Positions 14,174-20,525 of a stretch of 22,949 bases of DNA are shown piece by piece. The notes below the pieces were generated by a model. That model did not search any database. It was not told the DNA's origin and saw only the letters and a list, made by a program, of their open reading frames with translations. Within the stretch, counting starts at the first letter, position 1; every line of letters starts with the position of its first letter. Origin of the DNA: Candidatus Pacearchaeota archaeon (GTDB lineage Archaea; Nanobdellota; Nanobdellia; Pacearchaeales; GW2011-AR1); contig JAGVWR010000022.1 of assembly GCA_018304205.1 (NCBI GenBank), positions 1 through 22,949 on the forward strand. Reading direction: 5' to 3'. The translations under genes were made by a program, and so were the position numbers.

Positions 14174-14277
14174 TCTACAAACCTCCAGCGGGTCATCAAG
14201 AACTCTTTGTTCTTGAGTGCGCTCAAGATCTGAAGATCTTGACGTTCTAGGAGTTCCAGCAACCTAAAATTCGTCAT
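14170..14277 (-). CDS. Putative 35-codon leader-type ORF with internal hairpins, between uS17 and uL14
   Basis: The roughly 100 bp between uS17 and uL14 contain a 35-codon frame whose ATG overlaps the uS17 stop (ATGA, 14274-14277) and whose TGA overlaps the uL14 ATG (ATGA, 14170-14173). The peptide runs from MTNFRLLELLERQ to FLMTRWRFVE, amphipathic and leucine-rich; no family is recognised. Its codons (CTC, CTG, CGC, CGT, AGG, CAG) are unlike the TTA/AGA-rich neighbours, and G+C is visibly higher. The DNA also holds three overlapping perfect hairpins: 14196-14216, 14212-14227 and 14223-14242. It may be a coding leader ORF, a structured regulatory RNA, or both. Exact double coupling argues against chance. 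Confidence 0.5.
   Translation of the reverse strand: MTNFRLLELLERQDLQILSALKNKEFLMTRWRFVE
14182..14186 (-). promoter_or_regulatory. Shine-Dalgarno site of uL14
   Basis: GGAGG on the minus strand, 8 nt before the uL14 ATG. It lies in the 3' end of the 35-codon ORF, a few bases downstream of the hairpin arms ending at 14196, so ribosomes or RNA structure on that ORF could open or hide it. Confidence 0.7.
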
Positions 14278-14609
14278 TGTTTTGCCTCCGCGGCTTTTCT
14301 GACAATATCCGTGACTATGAAGTGAATTATCTTGCTTAATGGCCTTGTTTCTTTTATTCTGACATAATCTCCAACTTCTACATTGATATTTTGAGGGAGT
14401 CTTGCATGAAGTTTTGTTTTCTTTTTGTAAAACCTTTCATATTTCTGGACATAAACTGTTCTTTCAAATACAATTACTACTCTCGTAGAAAATTTCTTGG
14501 TTACATAACCTTCGAATGTTCTTCCTCTTGTTGGAACATTAGAGCTTTTGCTATCATTAACTTTTTGTTGTGTTTTCTCTTGTTTTTTAGATGTTTTTTG
14601 TTTTGCCAT
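14274..14609 (-). CDS. rps17: 30S ribosomal protein uS17
   Basis: uS17 is a primary 16S rRNA-binding OB-fold protein. The 111-aa product has a Lys/Gln-rich extension (1-25) and then the archaeal/eukaryotic core RGRTFEGYVTKKFSTRVVIVFERTVYVQKYERFYKKKTKLHARLP (28-72), ending GDYVRIKETRPLSKIIHFIVTDIV. It follows aIF1 after a 29-nt spacer with an AAGGAAA Shine-Dalgarno-like site. The RNase P protein gene usually found just before uS17 in many archaea (Rnp1/Rpp29) is absent. Confidence 0.95.
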   Translation of the reverse strand: MAKQKTSKKQEKTQQKVNDSKSSNVPTRGRTFEGYVTKKFSTRVVIVFERTVYVQKYERFYKKKTKLHARLPQNINVEVGDYVRIKETRPLSKIIHFIVTDIVRKAAEAKQ

Positions 14610-14638
14610 TGTTTTTTCCTTTTTCTTGTGTTTTTAAG

Positions 14639-14938
14639 TTAATCGCTTATTGAATCCTCAGCAAATCCGAGTTTTACGAGCACTTGCCTTATTCTCTTTT
14701 GATGATTTCCTTGAAGCTCTATAATCCCGTTCTTAACTGTGCCTCCGCAGGCAAGTTCTTCCTTAAGACCTTTTGCTATGGCCTTAATATCGACATTTTT
14801 ATCAAAGCCTGTGACAAGAGTGATAAGCTTGCCATAACGCCTTGCTTCGGTCTTCACGGTTATATGTTGTTCACTTTTTGCAATCTCTTTGAATACATCT
14901 TCTCCGGTAGGAATGCCGAAATCTGACGGGTTACTCAT
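14639..14938 (-). CDS. Translation initiation factor aIF1 (SUI1 family)
   Basis: aIF1 binds the P-site region of the small subunit and enforces start-codon selection. The 99-aa protein starts NPSDFGIPTGEDVFKEIAKSEQHITV, a common archaeal SUI1 opening, and has the core YGKLITLVTGFDKNVDIKAIAKGLKEELACGGTVKNGIIELQGNH (35-79) followed by the C-terminal KRIRQVLVKLGF helix. It overlaps uL29 upstream by ATGA. Location between uL29 and uS17 is the standard archaeal arrangement. Confidence 0.95.
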   Translation of the reverse strand: MSNPSDFGIPTGEDVFKEIAKSEQHITVKTEARRYGKLITLVTGFDKNVDIKAIAKGLKEELACGGTVKNGIIELQGNHQKRIRQVLVKLGFAEDSISD

Positions 14939-15141
14939 TTTTTCTTGTTCTGGGCCTCCCCTCTATCTATTCTATTGAGTGTAAGTAAACGAGCAAAGGC
15001 TCTTTTAAGCTCTTTTGTTTGGGCGTTTGTTTTATTAGCAGTAACTCCGGATTTAATCAGTTCGAGCTTTAATTCTAACATCTTTGACTCTCTTTCTTTA
15101 GCGTTCATTTTTTGTAAATCTCTTTTTCTTATTAGAGCCAT
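14935..15141 (-). CDS. rpl29: 50S ribosomal protein uL29
   Basis: uL29 is a small two-helix protein near the polypeptide exit and the SRP-binding site. The 68-aa product has LRK-type start (MALIRKRDLQKMNAKERESKM), a first helix to about residue 31, a turn at SGVTANKTN and a second helix with QTKELKRAFARLLTLNRI, the family signature. Length is typical. One-base overlap with the uS3 stop upstream (TAATG) and ATGA overlap with aIF1 downstream. Confidence 0.93.
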   Translation of the reverse strand: MALIRKRDLQKMNAKERESKMLELKLELIKSGVTANKTNAQTKELKRAFARLLTLNRIDRGEAQNKKK

Positions 15142-15830
15142 TATTTAATCTCCTTTTTTTTCTTTTTAGTCTTCTTTTCTTCTACTTTTGGAATTTCTTC
15201 ATTTTTCAAACCTTGCATTTTTATTTTAGCTCTTAATTCGTCATTAACATCTATTCTATCATGAATATGCGCGTTTGGAGGCAAGATTCTAACTTCTATC
15301 CCTACGACTCCTGGCAGGGTCTTTGCTTGCGATTGGGCTCTATCTACAACTTTTGCTGGATCTCCTGTTTTCTTTAAATAACCTTGAGAAAATCTCCAGG
15401 TTTTTGCTCTTTCAGACGGTAATTTTCCTGACATGACTATTTCGGCCCCAAGCGCTCCTGCTTTGATTATATCTTGAAGCATTCTATAGGCAATTACTTT
15501 GAATTTTAATGATCCTTTTCTTTCTAATAACAAAGCAATTTCATCTGAGACTAATTGAGCATCGAGTATAGGATCTATTATTTCTTTAATTTCTATGTTT
15601 GGATTATCAAGGTGGAAACTTTTCTTCAAAACTCTTGTTAATTCGTCAATCTTCTCTCCTCTTCTTCCTATAACCAAACCTGGTTTGGATGTTGCAATGA
15701 TTATTTTTTCTCCTACCGGAGTGTATTCTATTGATACGTTACTAATTCTTCCCTTTCCTAGTTCTCTTTTGATATACTCTTTGACTCCAAGTTCTTCTTT
15801 CTTGAATGAAACGAATTTTTTCTCTTCCAT
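15141..15830 (-). CDS. rps3: 30S ribosomal protein uS3
   Basis: uS3 lines the mRNA entry tunnel of the small subunit head. The 229-aa sequence has an N-terminal KH domain (about 17-90) with the GxxG loop as GRRG (55-58, in GLVIGRRGEKIDEL), then the C-terminal S3 domain with AYRMLQDIIKAGALGAEIVMSGKLPSERAKTWRFSQGYLKKTGDPA and ends in a lysine-rich tail (KKTKKKKKEIK). Its ATG shares one base with the stop of the unknown 103-aa gene (TAATG). Confidence 0.95.
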   Translation of the reverse strand: MEEKKFVSFKKEELGVKEYIKRELGKGRISNVSIEYTPVGEKIIIATSKPGLVIGRRGEKIDELTRVLKKSFHLDNPNIEIKEIIDPILDAQLVSDEIALLLERKGSLKFKVIAYRMLQDIIKAGALGAEIVMSGKLPSERAKTWRFSQGYLKKTGDPAKVVDRAQSQAKTLPGVVGIEVRILPPNAHIHDRIDVNDELRAKIKMQGLKNEEIPKVEEKKTKKKKKEIK

Positions 15831-16141
15831 TATTTATTCTCTCCTACTAGTTTTAATAATCTCGTAAAGTTATTATCTTGGTTATGTGACATAATCGGCT
15901 CACAATTTTCATTTACCCAAAATAAATCCCAAGATTTTACACGAAGCCTTGTTTCATCTTCTATTTCTAAATCTCTGACATTAACCGTAGCACCCATTAT
16001 TTTTCTTCCCTTCTTAAAGTCTAAAAGTGTTGCAAATTGATAATTAGTTGAATTTTTATCCTGTGCTCCTAAATAAGTCCAATCAGCTATGGAAGGAAGT
16101 AACTTATATTTATTGCCTATTTTTAAAACTTCTTTATTCAT
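15830..16141 (-). CDS. Unknown 103-aa protein inserted between uL22 and uS3
   Basis: No family recognised. The product looks like a small beta-rich domain: short strands at about 12-15, 35-42, 48-58 and 66-77 (ATLLDFKKG, IMGATVNVRDLEIEDETRLRVKSWDLFWV), an SH3- or OB-like pattern, then a short helix (NNFTRLLKLVGEN). It has one cysteine (Cys-80), four tryptophan/tyrosine-rich spots and no membrane segment. It starts 1 nt after the uL22 stop and shares one base with the uS3 start (TAATG), so it is co-expressed and translationally coupled with ribosomal proteins at a junction that is normally direct in archaea. A ribosome-associated or RNA-binding role is inference. Confidence 0.8.
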   Translation of the reverse strand: MNKEVLKIGNKYKLLPSIADWTYLGAQDKNSTNYQFATLLDFKKGRKIMGATVNVRDLEIEDETRLRVKSWDLFWVNENCEPIMSHNQDNNFTRLLKLVGENK

Positions 16142-16142
16142 T

Positions 16143-16763
16143 TTATTTCTTTATCTCCTTTGATCTTTCTTCTGATTTTATTTCCTTTGCAATTAATGTG
16201 ACATTTGTTCTCTTAAATCTTCTTCCCCCAGATCTTTGTGGACGATTCGCCCACGAAGCAGTTGCGATGGCGATTCTTGTTTTTTCTAAATCCATATTAT
16301 TTACGTTTATATTACCTTTTAATCCTTTTAATAGAGCGATAAATTCCTTTGAAGCGCTGATTGGGTATCTTCCAGACATCATTCCTGGGCCTTTTCTATG
16401 AGGAATTTCTCCTTTGAAAGGTATAGCTCTTTTATACTTGATTACTGACTCTAAATCTGCAATTGCACCATCTATAGTTTTATTTTTTATAAATGAACAG
16501 ATATACATAGAGTGCTTCTTGGATATTGGCATATTTGATCCATTGGCGACGGCTTCTTCTTTTTTAATTTTCTGAACTTGCTTATCTTTGGATTCTGTTT
16601 TTTTCTCAGACTTATTTTCTTCTGTCTTAGAAGCATCTACTTTTTTCTCTATTGGTGTTTCCTGCTTTGCTTCTTGAACTTTTACTGGCTGCTGCTCTGT
16701 CTTCTGAACGTTTTGAGGTTTTTCTTTCTCTTCTATTTTTTTTGTGTTTTTTTGTTCTGCCAT
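16143..16763 (-). CDS. rpl22: 50S ribosomal protein uL22
   Basis: uL22 lines the nascent-peptide exit tunnel. The core (about 76-200) contains NMPISKKHSMYICSFIKNKTIDGAIADLE, the tunnel-hairpin region with AIPFKGEIPHRKGPGMMSGRYPISASKEFIALLKGL, and ATASWANRPQRSGGRRFKRTNVTLIAKE. The first 75 residues are an extra, low-complexity stretch of Lys, Glu, Gln, Thr and Ser. This makes the protein 206 aa against about 150 in typical archaea. The start follows uS19 by 8 nt, and no better internal start with a ribosome-binding site was seen, so the extension is probably translated. Confidence 0.93.
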   Translation of the reverse strand: MAEQKNTKKIEEKEKPQNVQKTEQQPVKVQEAKQETPIEKKVDASKTEENKSEKKTESKDKQVQKIKKEEAVANGSNMPISKKHSMYICSFIKNKTIDGAIADLESVIKYKRAIPFKGEIPHRKGPGMMSGRYPISASKEFIALLKGLKGNINVNNMDLEKTRIAIATASWANRPQRSGGRRFKRTNVTLIAKEIKSEERSKEIKK

Positions 16764-16771
16764 TTTAATTA

Positions 16772-17191
16772 TTACTTTTTCTGTGCCTTGGAGCTCTTTG
16801 TTGCTCCAATACCTGCTGCACTATGAGTAACCTTTTGCCTAGTCATTGTGAATTCTCCTAACCTGTGACCTATCATTTCGTGAGTAATTGCAACATCGGC
16901 AAATGTTTTTCCATTATGAACTGCTATGGTTAAACCAACTATCTTAGGAACTATAACCAAATCTCTAAAGTGGGTTTTTATTTTTTTATTCTTTGCTGAA
17001 AATTCTTCACACTTCTTAACAAATTTTTCAATGAATTGAAAATTTCTAAGTACGGATCTCCTTGATCTTGATGGAAGATATTTTGCTGACTCTCTTACAT
17101 CTAAACTCTTAAGCTCTTCAAGAGTTTTACCTCTATAAATAGCTTCTTTTGATCTCAGTTCAACTTCTTGGATTCTATTTTTCATTGCCAT
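16772..17191 (-). CDS. rps19: 30S ribosomal protein uS19
   Basis: uS19 is in the small-subunit head close to A-site tRNA. The 139-aa product shows the archaeal/eukaryotic N-terminus AIYRGKTLEELKSLDVRESAKYLPSRSRRSVLR and the family core KIKTHFRDLVIVPKIVGLTIAVHNGKTFADVAITHEMIGHRLGEFTMTR, ending in the flexible basic tail that in other archaea reaches towards the decoding site. It is 2 nt after uL2. Length is typical for archaea. Confidence 0.95.
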   Translation of the reverse strand: MAMKNRIQEVELRSKEAIYRGKTLEELKSLDVRESAKYLPSRSRRSVLRNFQFIEKFVKKCEEFSAKNKKIKTHFRDLVIVPKIVGLTIAVHNGKTFADVAITHEMIGHRLGEFTMTRQKVTHSAAGIGATKSSKAQKK

Positions 17192-17193
17192 TA

Positions 17194-17892
17194 TTATTTC
17201 CTCTTCCCTGTTCTTCTTGGTCTAATATGTCCTACTCTATTTCCTGGAGGTGCATTTCTCTTTGCTATCTTTGATTTAATTCTCTTTCCTCTTCCTGAAC
17301 CAAATGGATGATCAACAGCGTTCATTTTAACTGCGGAAGTTCTAGGCCATAGTTTGTTACGGGCTTTCATCTTGTAATGTTTAACTCCAGCTTTCATAAA
17401 TGGTTTGAGTTTTCTTCCTCCGCCTGCAATAACTCCTATTGTTGCTCTGCAATCTCCGCTTAATTTTAATTCTTTTTTGTTCGGCATGAGAACTAAAACT
17501 TTATTATGCTCTTGCTGTTTTAGAAGGGTGGCTGAAGATCCTGCGGTTCTTATCATCTTTCCCTTGTCTCCGGGATTTAATTCTATATTATATATGGATG
17601 ATCCTGGAGGAATATTCTTTAATATTGATATATCTCCCATTTTTGGATCAGTAGAATTAATTTTTATTTTTTGACCAACAACACAATTGTTAAATGCGGG
17701 ATTATAAAAAAATTCGTTGTCAATTCTTAACTCTATTAGTGGGGCTGAATGAGCAGGAGAGTGAATTAAATCTGTTATTTCTGCTTCACCATCTTTTCCA
17801 GGATAACCAATTGTGTAAACATATGCTGCTTTTCTAACTTGATAAGTTAAGCTTCCCTTTCCTCTTGCCTGTGAAATTATTCTTTTACCCAT
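17194..17892 (-). CDS. rpl2: 50S ribosomal protein uL2
   Basis: uL2 is essential for subunit joining and supports the peptidyl transferase centre. The 232-aa product has the archaeal N-terminus MGKRIISQARGKGSLTYQVR, an OB domain (about 35-90) with PGKDGEAEITDLIHSPAHSAPL, an SH3-like domain (about 95-170) and the conserved C-terminal AVDHPFGSGRGKRIKSK with the histidine-containing loop near the catalytic centre, ending RPRRTGKRK. Length is normal. It begins 1 nt after uL23. Confidence 0.96.
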   Translation of the reverse strand: MGKRIISQARGKGSLTYQVRKAAYVYTIGYPGKDGEAEITDLIHSPAHSAPLIELRIDNEFFYNPAFNNCVVGQKIKINSTDPKMGDISILKNIPPGSSIYNIELNPGDKGKMIRTAGSSATLLKQQEHNKVLVLMPNKKELKLSGDCRATIGVIAGGGRKLKPFMKAGVKHYKMKARNKLWPRTSAVKMNAVDHPFGSGRGKRIKSKIAKRNAPPGNRVGHIRPRRTGKRK

Positions 17893-17893
17893 T

Positions 17894-18136
17894 TTATATC
17901 ATTCCTAGTTTAGTTGCTATGTCTATGGCTGGATTTTCTTTTGCCAATCTGACATAAGCATATTTTTTGTTATTTCTGATAAAGGTTCTTATATTTTTTA
18001 CTTTTACTGAAAATATTTTTTCCATTTCTTTTTTTATTTCTTCTTTTCTTATTTGTCTGTCTGTCTGAACTAAAATTGTGTTTTCCAAATCGATTAATTT
18101 AACTGCTTTTTCTGTTGTTACCGGTACTAAAATCAT
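17894..18136 (-). CDS. rpl23: 50S ribosomal protein uL23
   Basis: uL23 lies at the exit of the peptide tunnel and is the docking site for SRP and SecY. The 80-aa archaeal-size product starts with VPVTTEKAVKLIDLENTILVQTDRQIRKEEIKKEMEKIF (4-42) and ends with VKVKNIRTFIRNNKKYAYVRLAKENPAIDIATKLGMI, covering the whole L23 fold. ATGA overlap with uL4. Confidence 0.95.
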   Translation of the reverse strand: MILVPVTTEKAVKLIDLENTILVQTDRQIRKEEIKKEMEKIFSVKVKNIRTFIRNNKKYAYVRLAKENPAIDIATKLGMI

Positions 18137-18900
18137 TTTTTGCCTCCAAACTCGTCTATTGCTTTTTTTGTGTAAAGTACAATTCTTCCAAGAGGATATA
18201 AATCTGAAATTTGCAATTCTTTAATTGATTTTACGTCGACTCCGGAGAATTTTGAAGTTTCATCTTTACCTGTTATTATTAAAAGACCTGAATTTGATTT
18301 ATATTTTCTTCCTCTTAATTTCCCTTTCCCTGCTCTTTTGTCTTTTTTCTTTAATATTAAATCGAAAGAACTAGAAAAAATGTTTTTTAATGAAGCGAAA
18401 AGATCTTTTGTTTTTTGAGGAAGAGATTCTATAACTGCTGGAACGAAGTCTGCTTTATCTAAAGATTCGTACCTTGAAATAACTATTTTTTGATCAACTG
18501 TTGCTGCTAATGCAATATTTAACGCCAACTCTTGTTCTTTTTTATTTATTTTCTTTGGAGCTCTAAATAACATTGGACCGTGAACTCTTCTTCCGCCTCT
18601 TGCCGAAGTTGTTTCTGCTCCAATCCAGAAAAACTGTGTACCTCTTCTCCACATTGTTTTTCTTGGAGCTCTTGACATTCCTTTACCATAATGTCCTTTC
18701 CAGTCGTGTCTTTTGTGAGAGATTGTTCCTGCAGCTGAACTTTTTCTACCTGCACGCGGATCGTGAGAATATGGCTGGATTTTTTTGGCTACTTCAAAAT
18801 ATCTTTGAACTAAATCTTCTCTAATTGAATTAGAAAAAATCTCTGGGAGATCGACAGATCCTTTCTTACTTCCTTCTTTAGTGTATAATGTGGCTTTCAT
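18133..18900 (-). CDS. rpl4: 50S ribosomal protein uL4
   Basis: uL4 contributes the long loop that narrows the exit tunnel. The 255-aa product contains the archaeal/eukaryotic loop region DPRAGRKSSAAGTISHKRHDWKGHYGKGMSRAPRKTMWRRGTQFFW (47-92) with ARGGRRVHGP shortly after, and the C-terminal helical domain ending ELQISDLYPLGRIVLYTKKAIDEF. Length matches archaeal homologues (about 255 aa). ATGA overlaps link it to uL3 and uL23. Bacterial L4 autoregulates the S10 operon; nothing in the sequence shows this here. Confidence 0.95.
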   Translation of the reverse strand: MKATLYTKEGSKKGSVDLPEIFSNSIREDLVQRYFEVAKKIQPYSHDPRAGRKSSAAGTISHKRHDWKGHYGKGMSRAPRKTMWRRGTQFFWIGAETTSARGGRRVHGPMLFRAPKKINKKEQELALNIALAATVDQKIVISRYESLDKADFVPAVIESLPQKTKDLFASLKNIFSSSFDLILKKKDKRAGKGKLRGRKYKSNSGLLIITGKDETSKFSGVDVKSIKELQISDLYPLGRIVLYTKKAIDEFGGKK

Positions 18901-19847
18901 TTTTCTAGATGTATAAATTCATATTTTTTCTTTAGTTGTGATTTTGTAGGTCTAAATGCCGGAGTAATTAAAACCTGTCTTTTAGGAGGGCCTTGGACAG
19001 ATCCTTTGATTATGATGTAATTTGAGTTTATTTTGCCGTAACTTGTAAATCCTGAAGAAGGATTAATGTTTTTTTGTGAAATTTCACCAAAATTAATGAG
19101 TTTTAGATTATTTTGTATTCTGGTAAACATTCCTAGCTGTCCAGCCATGGGTGTTCTGAAAGTGACTCTTGCTGGGTGCCATGGACCTAATGAGCCTGGA
19201 CGTCTTCTTCCTTTTTCTGATTTGTGTGCTTTTAATGTTATTCCAAATCTTTTAACAGCTCCTTGAGTGCCATGCCCTTTTGTTAGACCTCTAGCATCTA
19301 AAAGTAAAAAGTCTAGTTTAATGAAATCCTTTAGTGCAATTTCCTTTCCAATTAAGGATTTAGCAAATTCCAGTTTATTTTTTGATGAAATAGCGAGCTC
19401 TGTCATGTCTGGGGTTTTCTTAAGGCCTGCTTGTTTAGGAAGAGAGTATGCAATTAATTTTATATCGTCATAGATTTGGGGGATTTCTTTATCAAAATCC
19501 TTAAGGTTTTTGGAAACTTTAAGGACTCTTCTTAGATCTTTATCCATTGAAACAACAATATCTTTGACAACTAACGATTTTCTGTAAAATCTTATAGAAT
19601 AAACTTTCATGTTTGGGGCTTCAAGAATTGTAACTGGAACAATGATCTTCTTTCCTTTAGTCATTGAGTGTTCTGTTGAGTCTTTTACAGAAGCAGAAGC
19701 CATTCCAACTTTGTAAACAATAAATCCTAGAATTCCTTGTTCTTTAGAAGAAATTGTTTTCCAGTTAACACTAGGTAAAAATTTGCTTGCCCTCTTACGA
19801 GGATAATACTGCAAGCTTCCCTTTCTTGGACGTGATATTTTCGCCAT
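18897..19847 (-). CDS. rpl3: 50S ribosomal protein uL3 (first gene of the operon)
   Basis: uL3 nucleates large-subunit assembly and reaches the peptidyl transferase centre. The 316-aa product starts with the archaeal/eukaryotic SRPRKGSLQYYPRKRASKFLPSV (5-27) and contains HGTQGAVKRFGITLKAHKSEKGRRRPGSLGPWHPARVTFRTPMAGQLG (about 193-240), the family's central loop, and the C-terminal GSVQGPPKRQVLITPAFRPTKSQ. A TATA box at 19891-19899 gives a leader of about 20 nt, so this is the first gene of the roughly 13.4-kb operon. Length is close to the archaeal norm (330-350 aa). Confidence 0.96.
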   Translation of the reverse strand: MAKISRPRKGSLQYYPRKRASKFLPSVNWKTISSKEQGILGFIVYKVGMASASVKDSTEHSMTKGKKIIVPVTILEAPNMKVYSIRFYRKSLVVKDIVVSMDKDLRRVLKVSKNLKDFDKEIPQIYDDIKLIAYSLPKQAGLKKTPDMTELAISSKNKLEFAKSLIGKEIALKDFIKLDFLLLDARGLTKGHGTQGAVKRFGITLKAHKSEKGRRRPGSLGPWHPARVTFRTPMAGQLGMFTRIQNNLKLINFGEISQKNINPSSGFTSYGKINSNYIIIKGSVQGPPKRQVLITPAFRPTKSQLKKKYEFIHLEK

Positions 19848-19890
19848 ACTTTATTTTTAACATTGTAAAAACAGGCGCAACTTCCTGCGA

Positions 19891-19899
19891 TTTATTTAA
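19891..19899 (-). promoter_or_regulatory. Main promoter of the ribosomal protein operon
   Basis: Minus-strand TTAAATAAA, centred about 48 nt before the uL3 ATG, predicts initiation near 19869 and a leader of about 20 nt with no evident Shine-Dalgarno. A small inverted repeat CGCA-acttcc-TGCG (19876-19889) lies between the TATA box and the predicted start and could be an operator. Confidence 0.5.
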
Positions 19900-20058
19900 C
19901 CATGAATTATGTTGATGCTGGAATTTATCAGATTCCAACCTCATCTACTACTCAGTTCAATTAGATCTTAATTTGATAGAAAATACGGCTTTTTAAAGCT
20001 TTCTTAGGATTTTCGTGGGCTGTTAAATTAACGTTACCTATTTTGATTTATTTATAGG

Positions 20059-20098
20059 AAGGTCTTTTTTTGAAGACCTTATTAAGGAATCATATAAA
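20059..20098 (+). repeat. Dispersed palindromic repeat, copy 1
   Basis: AAGGTCTT-tttttg-AAGACCTT (20059-20080) is a perfect 8-bp hairpin. From 20067 to 20098 the sequence is identical over 32 nt to copy 3 (22073-22104), ending in CATATAAA. It sits upstream of the 94-aa gene on the same strand. Confidence 0.8.
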
Positions 20099-20107
20099 AC
20101 ACAAATC

Positions 20108-20118
20108 TATTTAAATAA
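20108..20118 (+). promoter_or_regulatory. Promoter of the 94-aa gene
   Basis: TATTTAAATAA centred about 24 nt before the ATG at 20137 predicts a leaderless transcript. The repeat-borne ATATAAA (20092-20098) just upstream is a second candidate. Confidence 0.55.
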
Positions 20119-20136
20119 TATGGAAGAATTATTTTT

Positions 20137-20421
20137 ATGTCACAAGATCAATATACTCTAGAACAACAAAAATCACTTAAATCTGTTAGAGATATTACAG
20201 GAAAGTTAATTGAGATAGAAGATTTACAAAGAAGAGCATATCAACCAATTTATGATATGAATTGTGCTATGAATCAAGCAGTAGCAGATTTATCTTTAGA
20301 CAATCTTCAGCCATATCATGTTTTAGAAGAAAGATTAAGAAAAGCTGTGGCAGAAGCAAGAAGCTTAGGGCTCGGTAATGACCCGCTGATTGAAAAAGTT
20401 GGAGCTTTAGCATTTAGTTAG
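20137..20421 (+). CDS. Hypothetical helical protein (94 aa)
   Basis: No family recognised. The product is almost entirely alpha-helical by composition, beginning MSQDQYTLEQQKSLKSVRDI, with heptad-like spacing of Leu/Ile/Val through residues 8-35 and 55-90 that could form a helical hairpin or coiled coil. It is soluble, mildly acidic, with one cysteine (Cys-43) and no enzyme motif. It has its own TATA box with leaderless spacing, and codon use like the rest of the window. Repeat copy 1 lies just upstream and a structured spacer just downstream, so it belongs to the repeat-bounded accessory block; no functional link to the next gene can be shown. Confidence 0.65.
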   Translation: MSQDQYTLEQQKSLKSVRDITGKLIEIEDLQRRAYQPIYDMNCAMNQAVADLSLDNLQPYHVLEERLRKAVAEARSLGLGNDPLIEKVGALAFS

Positions 20422-20426
20422 AAGGC

Positions 20427-20483
20427 GAGTTTATTTGTTTTAAGATAGGAAATATCTTGTCCTTCATCTTAGAGTATAAACTC
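20427..20483 (+). terminator. Two-stem structure after the 94-aa gene
   Basis: An outer 8-bp perfect stem GAGTTTAT/ATAAACTC (20427-20434, 20476-20483) encloses an inner hairpin AAGATA-ggaaa-TATCTT (20442-20458). It starts 6 nt after the stop codon and ends just before the next promoter. It could be a 3'-end/terminator structure or a small structured RNA; T-richness between the stems (TTTGTTTT) fits termination. Confidence 0.4.
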
Positions 20484-20488
20484 AACAA

Positions 20489-20502
20489 TATAAATATTTA
20501 AA
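20489..20502 (+). promoter_or_regulatory. Promoter of the TrpD-family gene
   Basis: TATAAATATTTAAA: its TTTAAA part is centred about 27 nt before the ATG at 20526, predicting a leaderless or nearly leaderless transcript. Confidence 0.55.
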
Positions 20503-20525
20503 ACTTTAATTTTTAATCAATTTTT

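Larger units (their letters stand above)
19848..20136. other. 289-bp divergent intergenic region (uL3 operon / accessory genes)
   Basis: The longest gene-free stretch in the window. It holds the uL3 promoter on the minus strand, a perfect 6-bp inverted repeat TGGAAT/ATTCCA around 19918-19936, repeat copy 1 (20059-20098) and the TATA box of the 94-aa gene. No tRNA-like or other RNA gene was seen. Confidence 0.6.
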
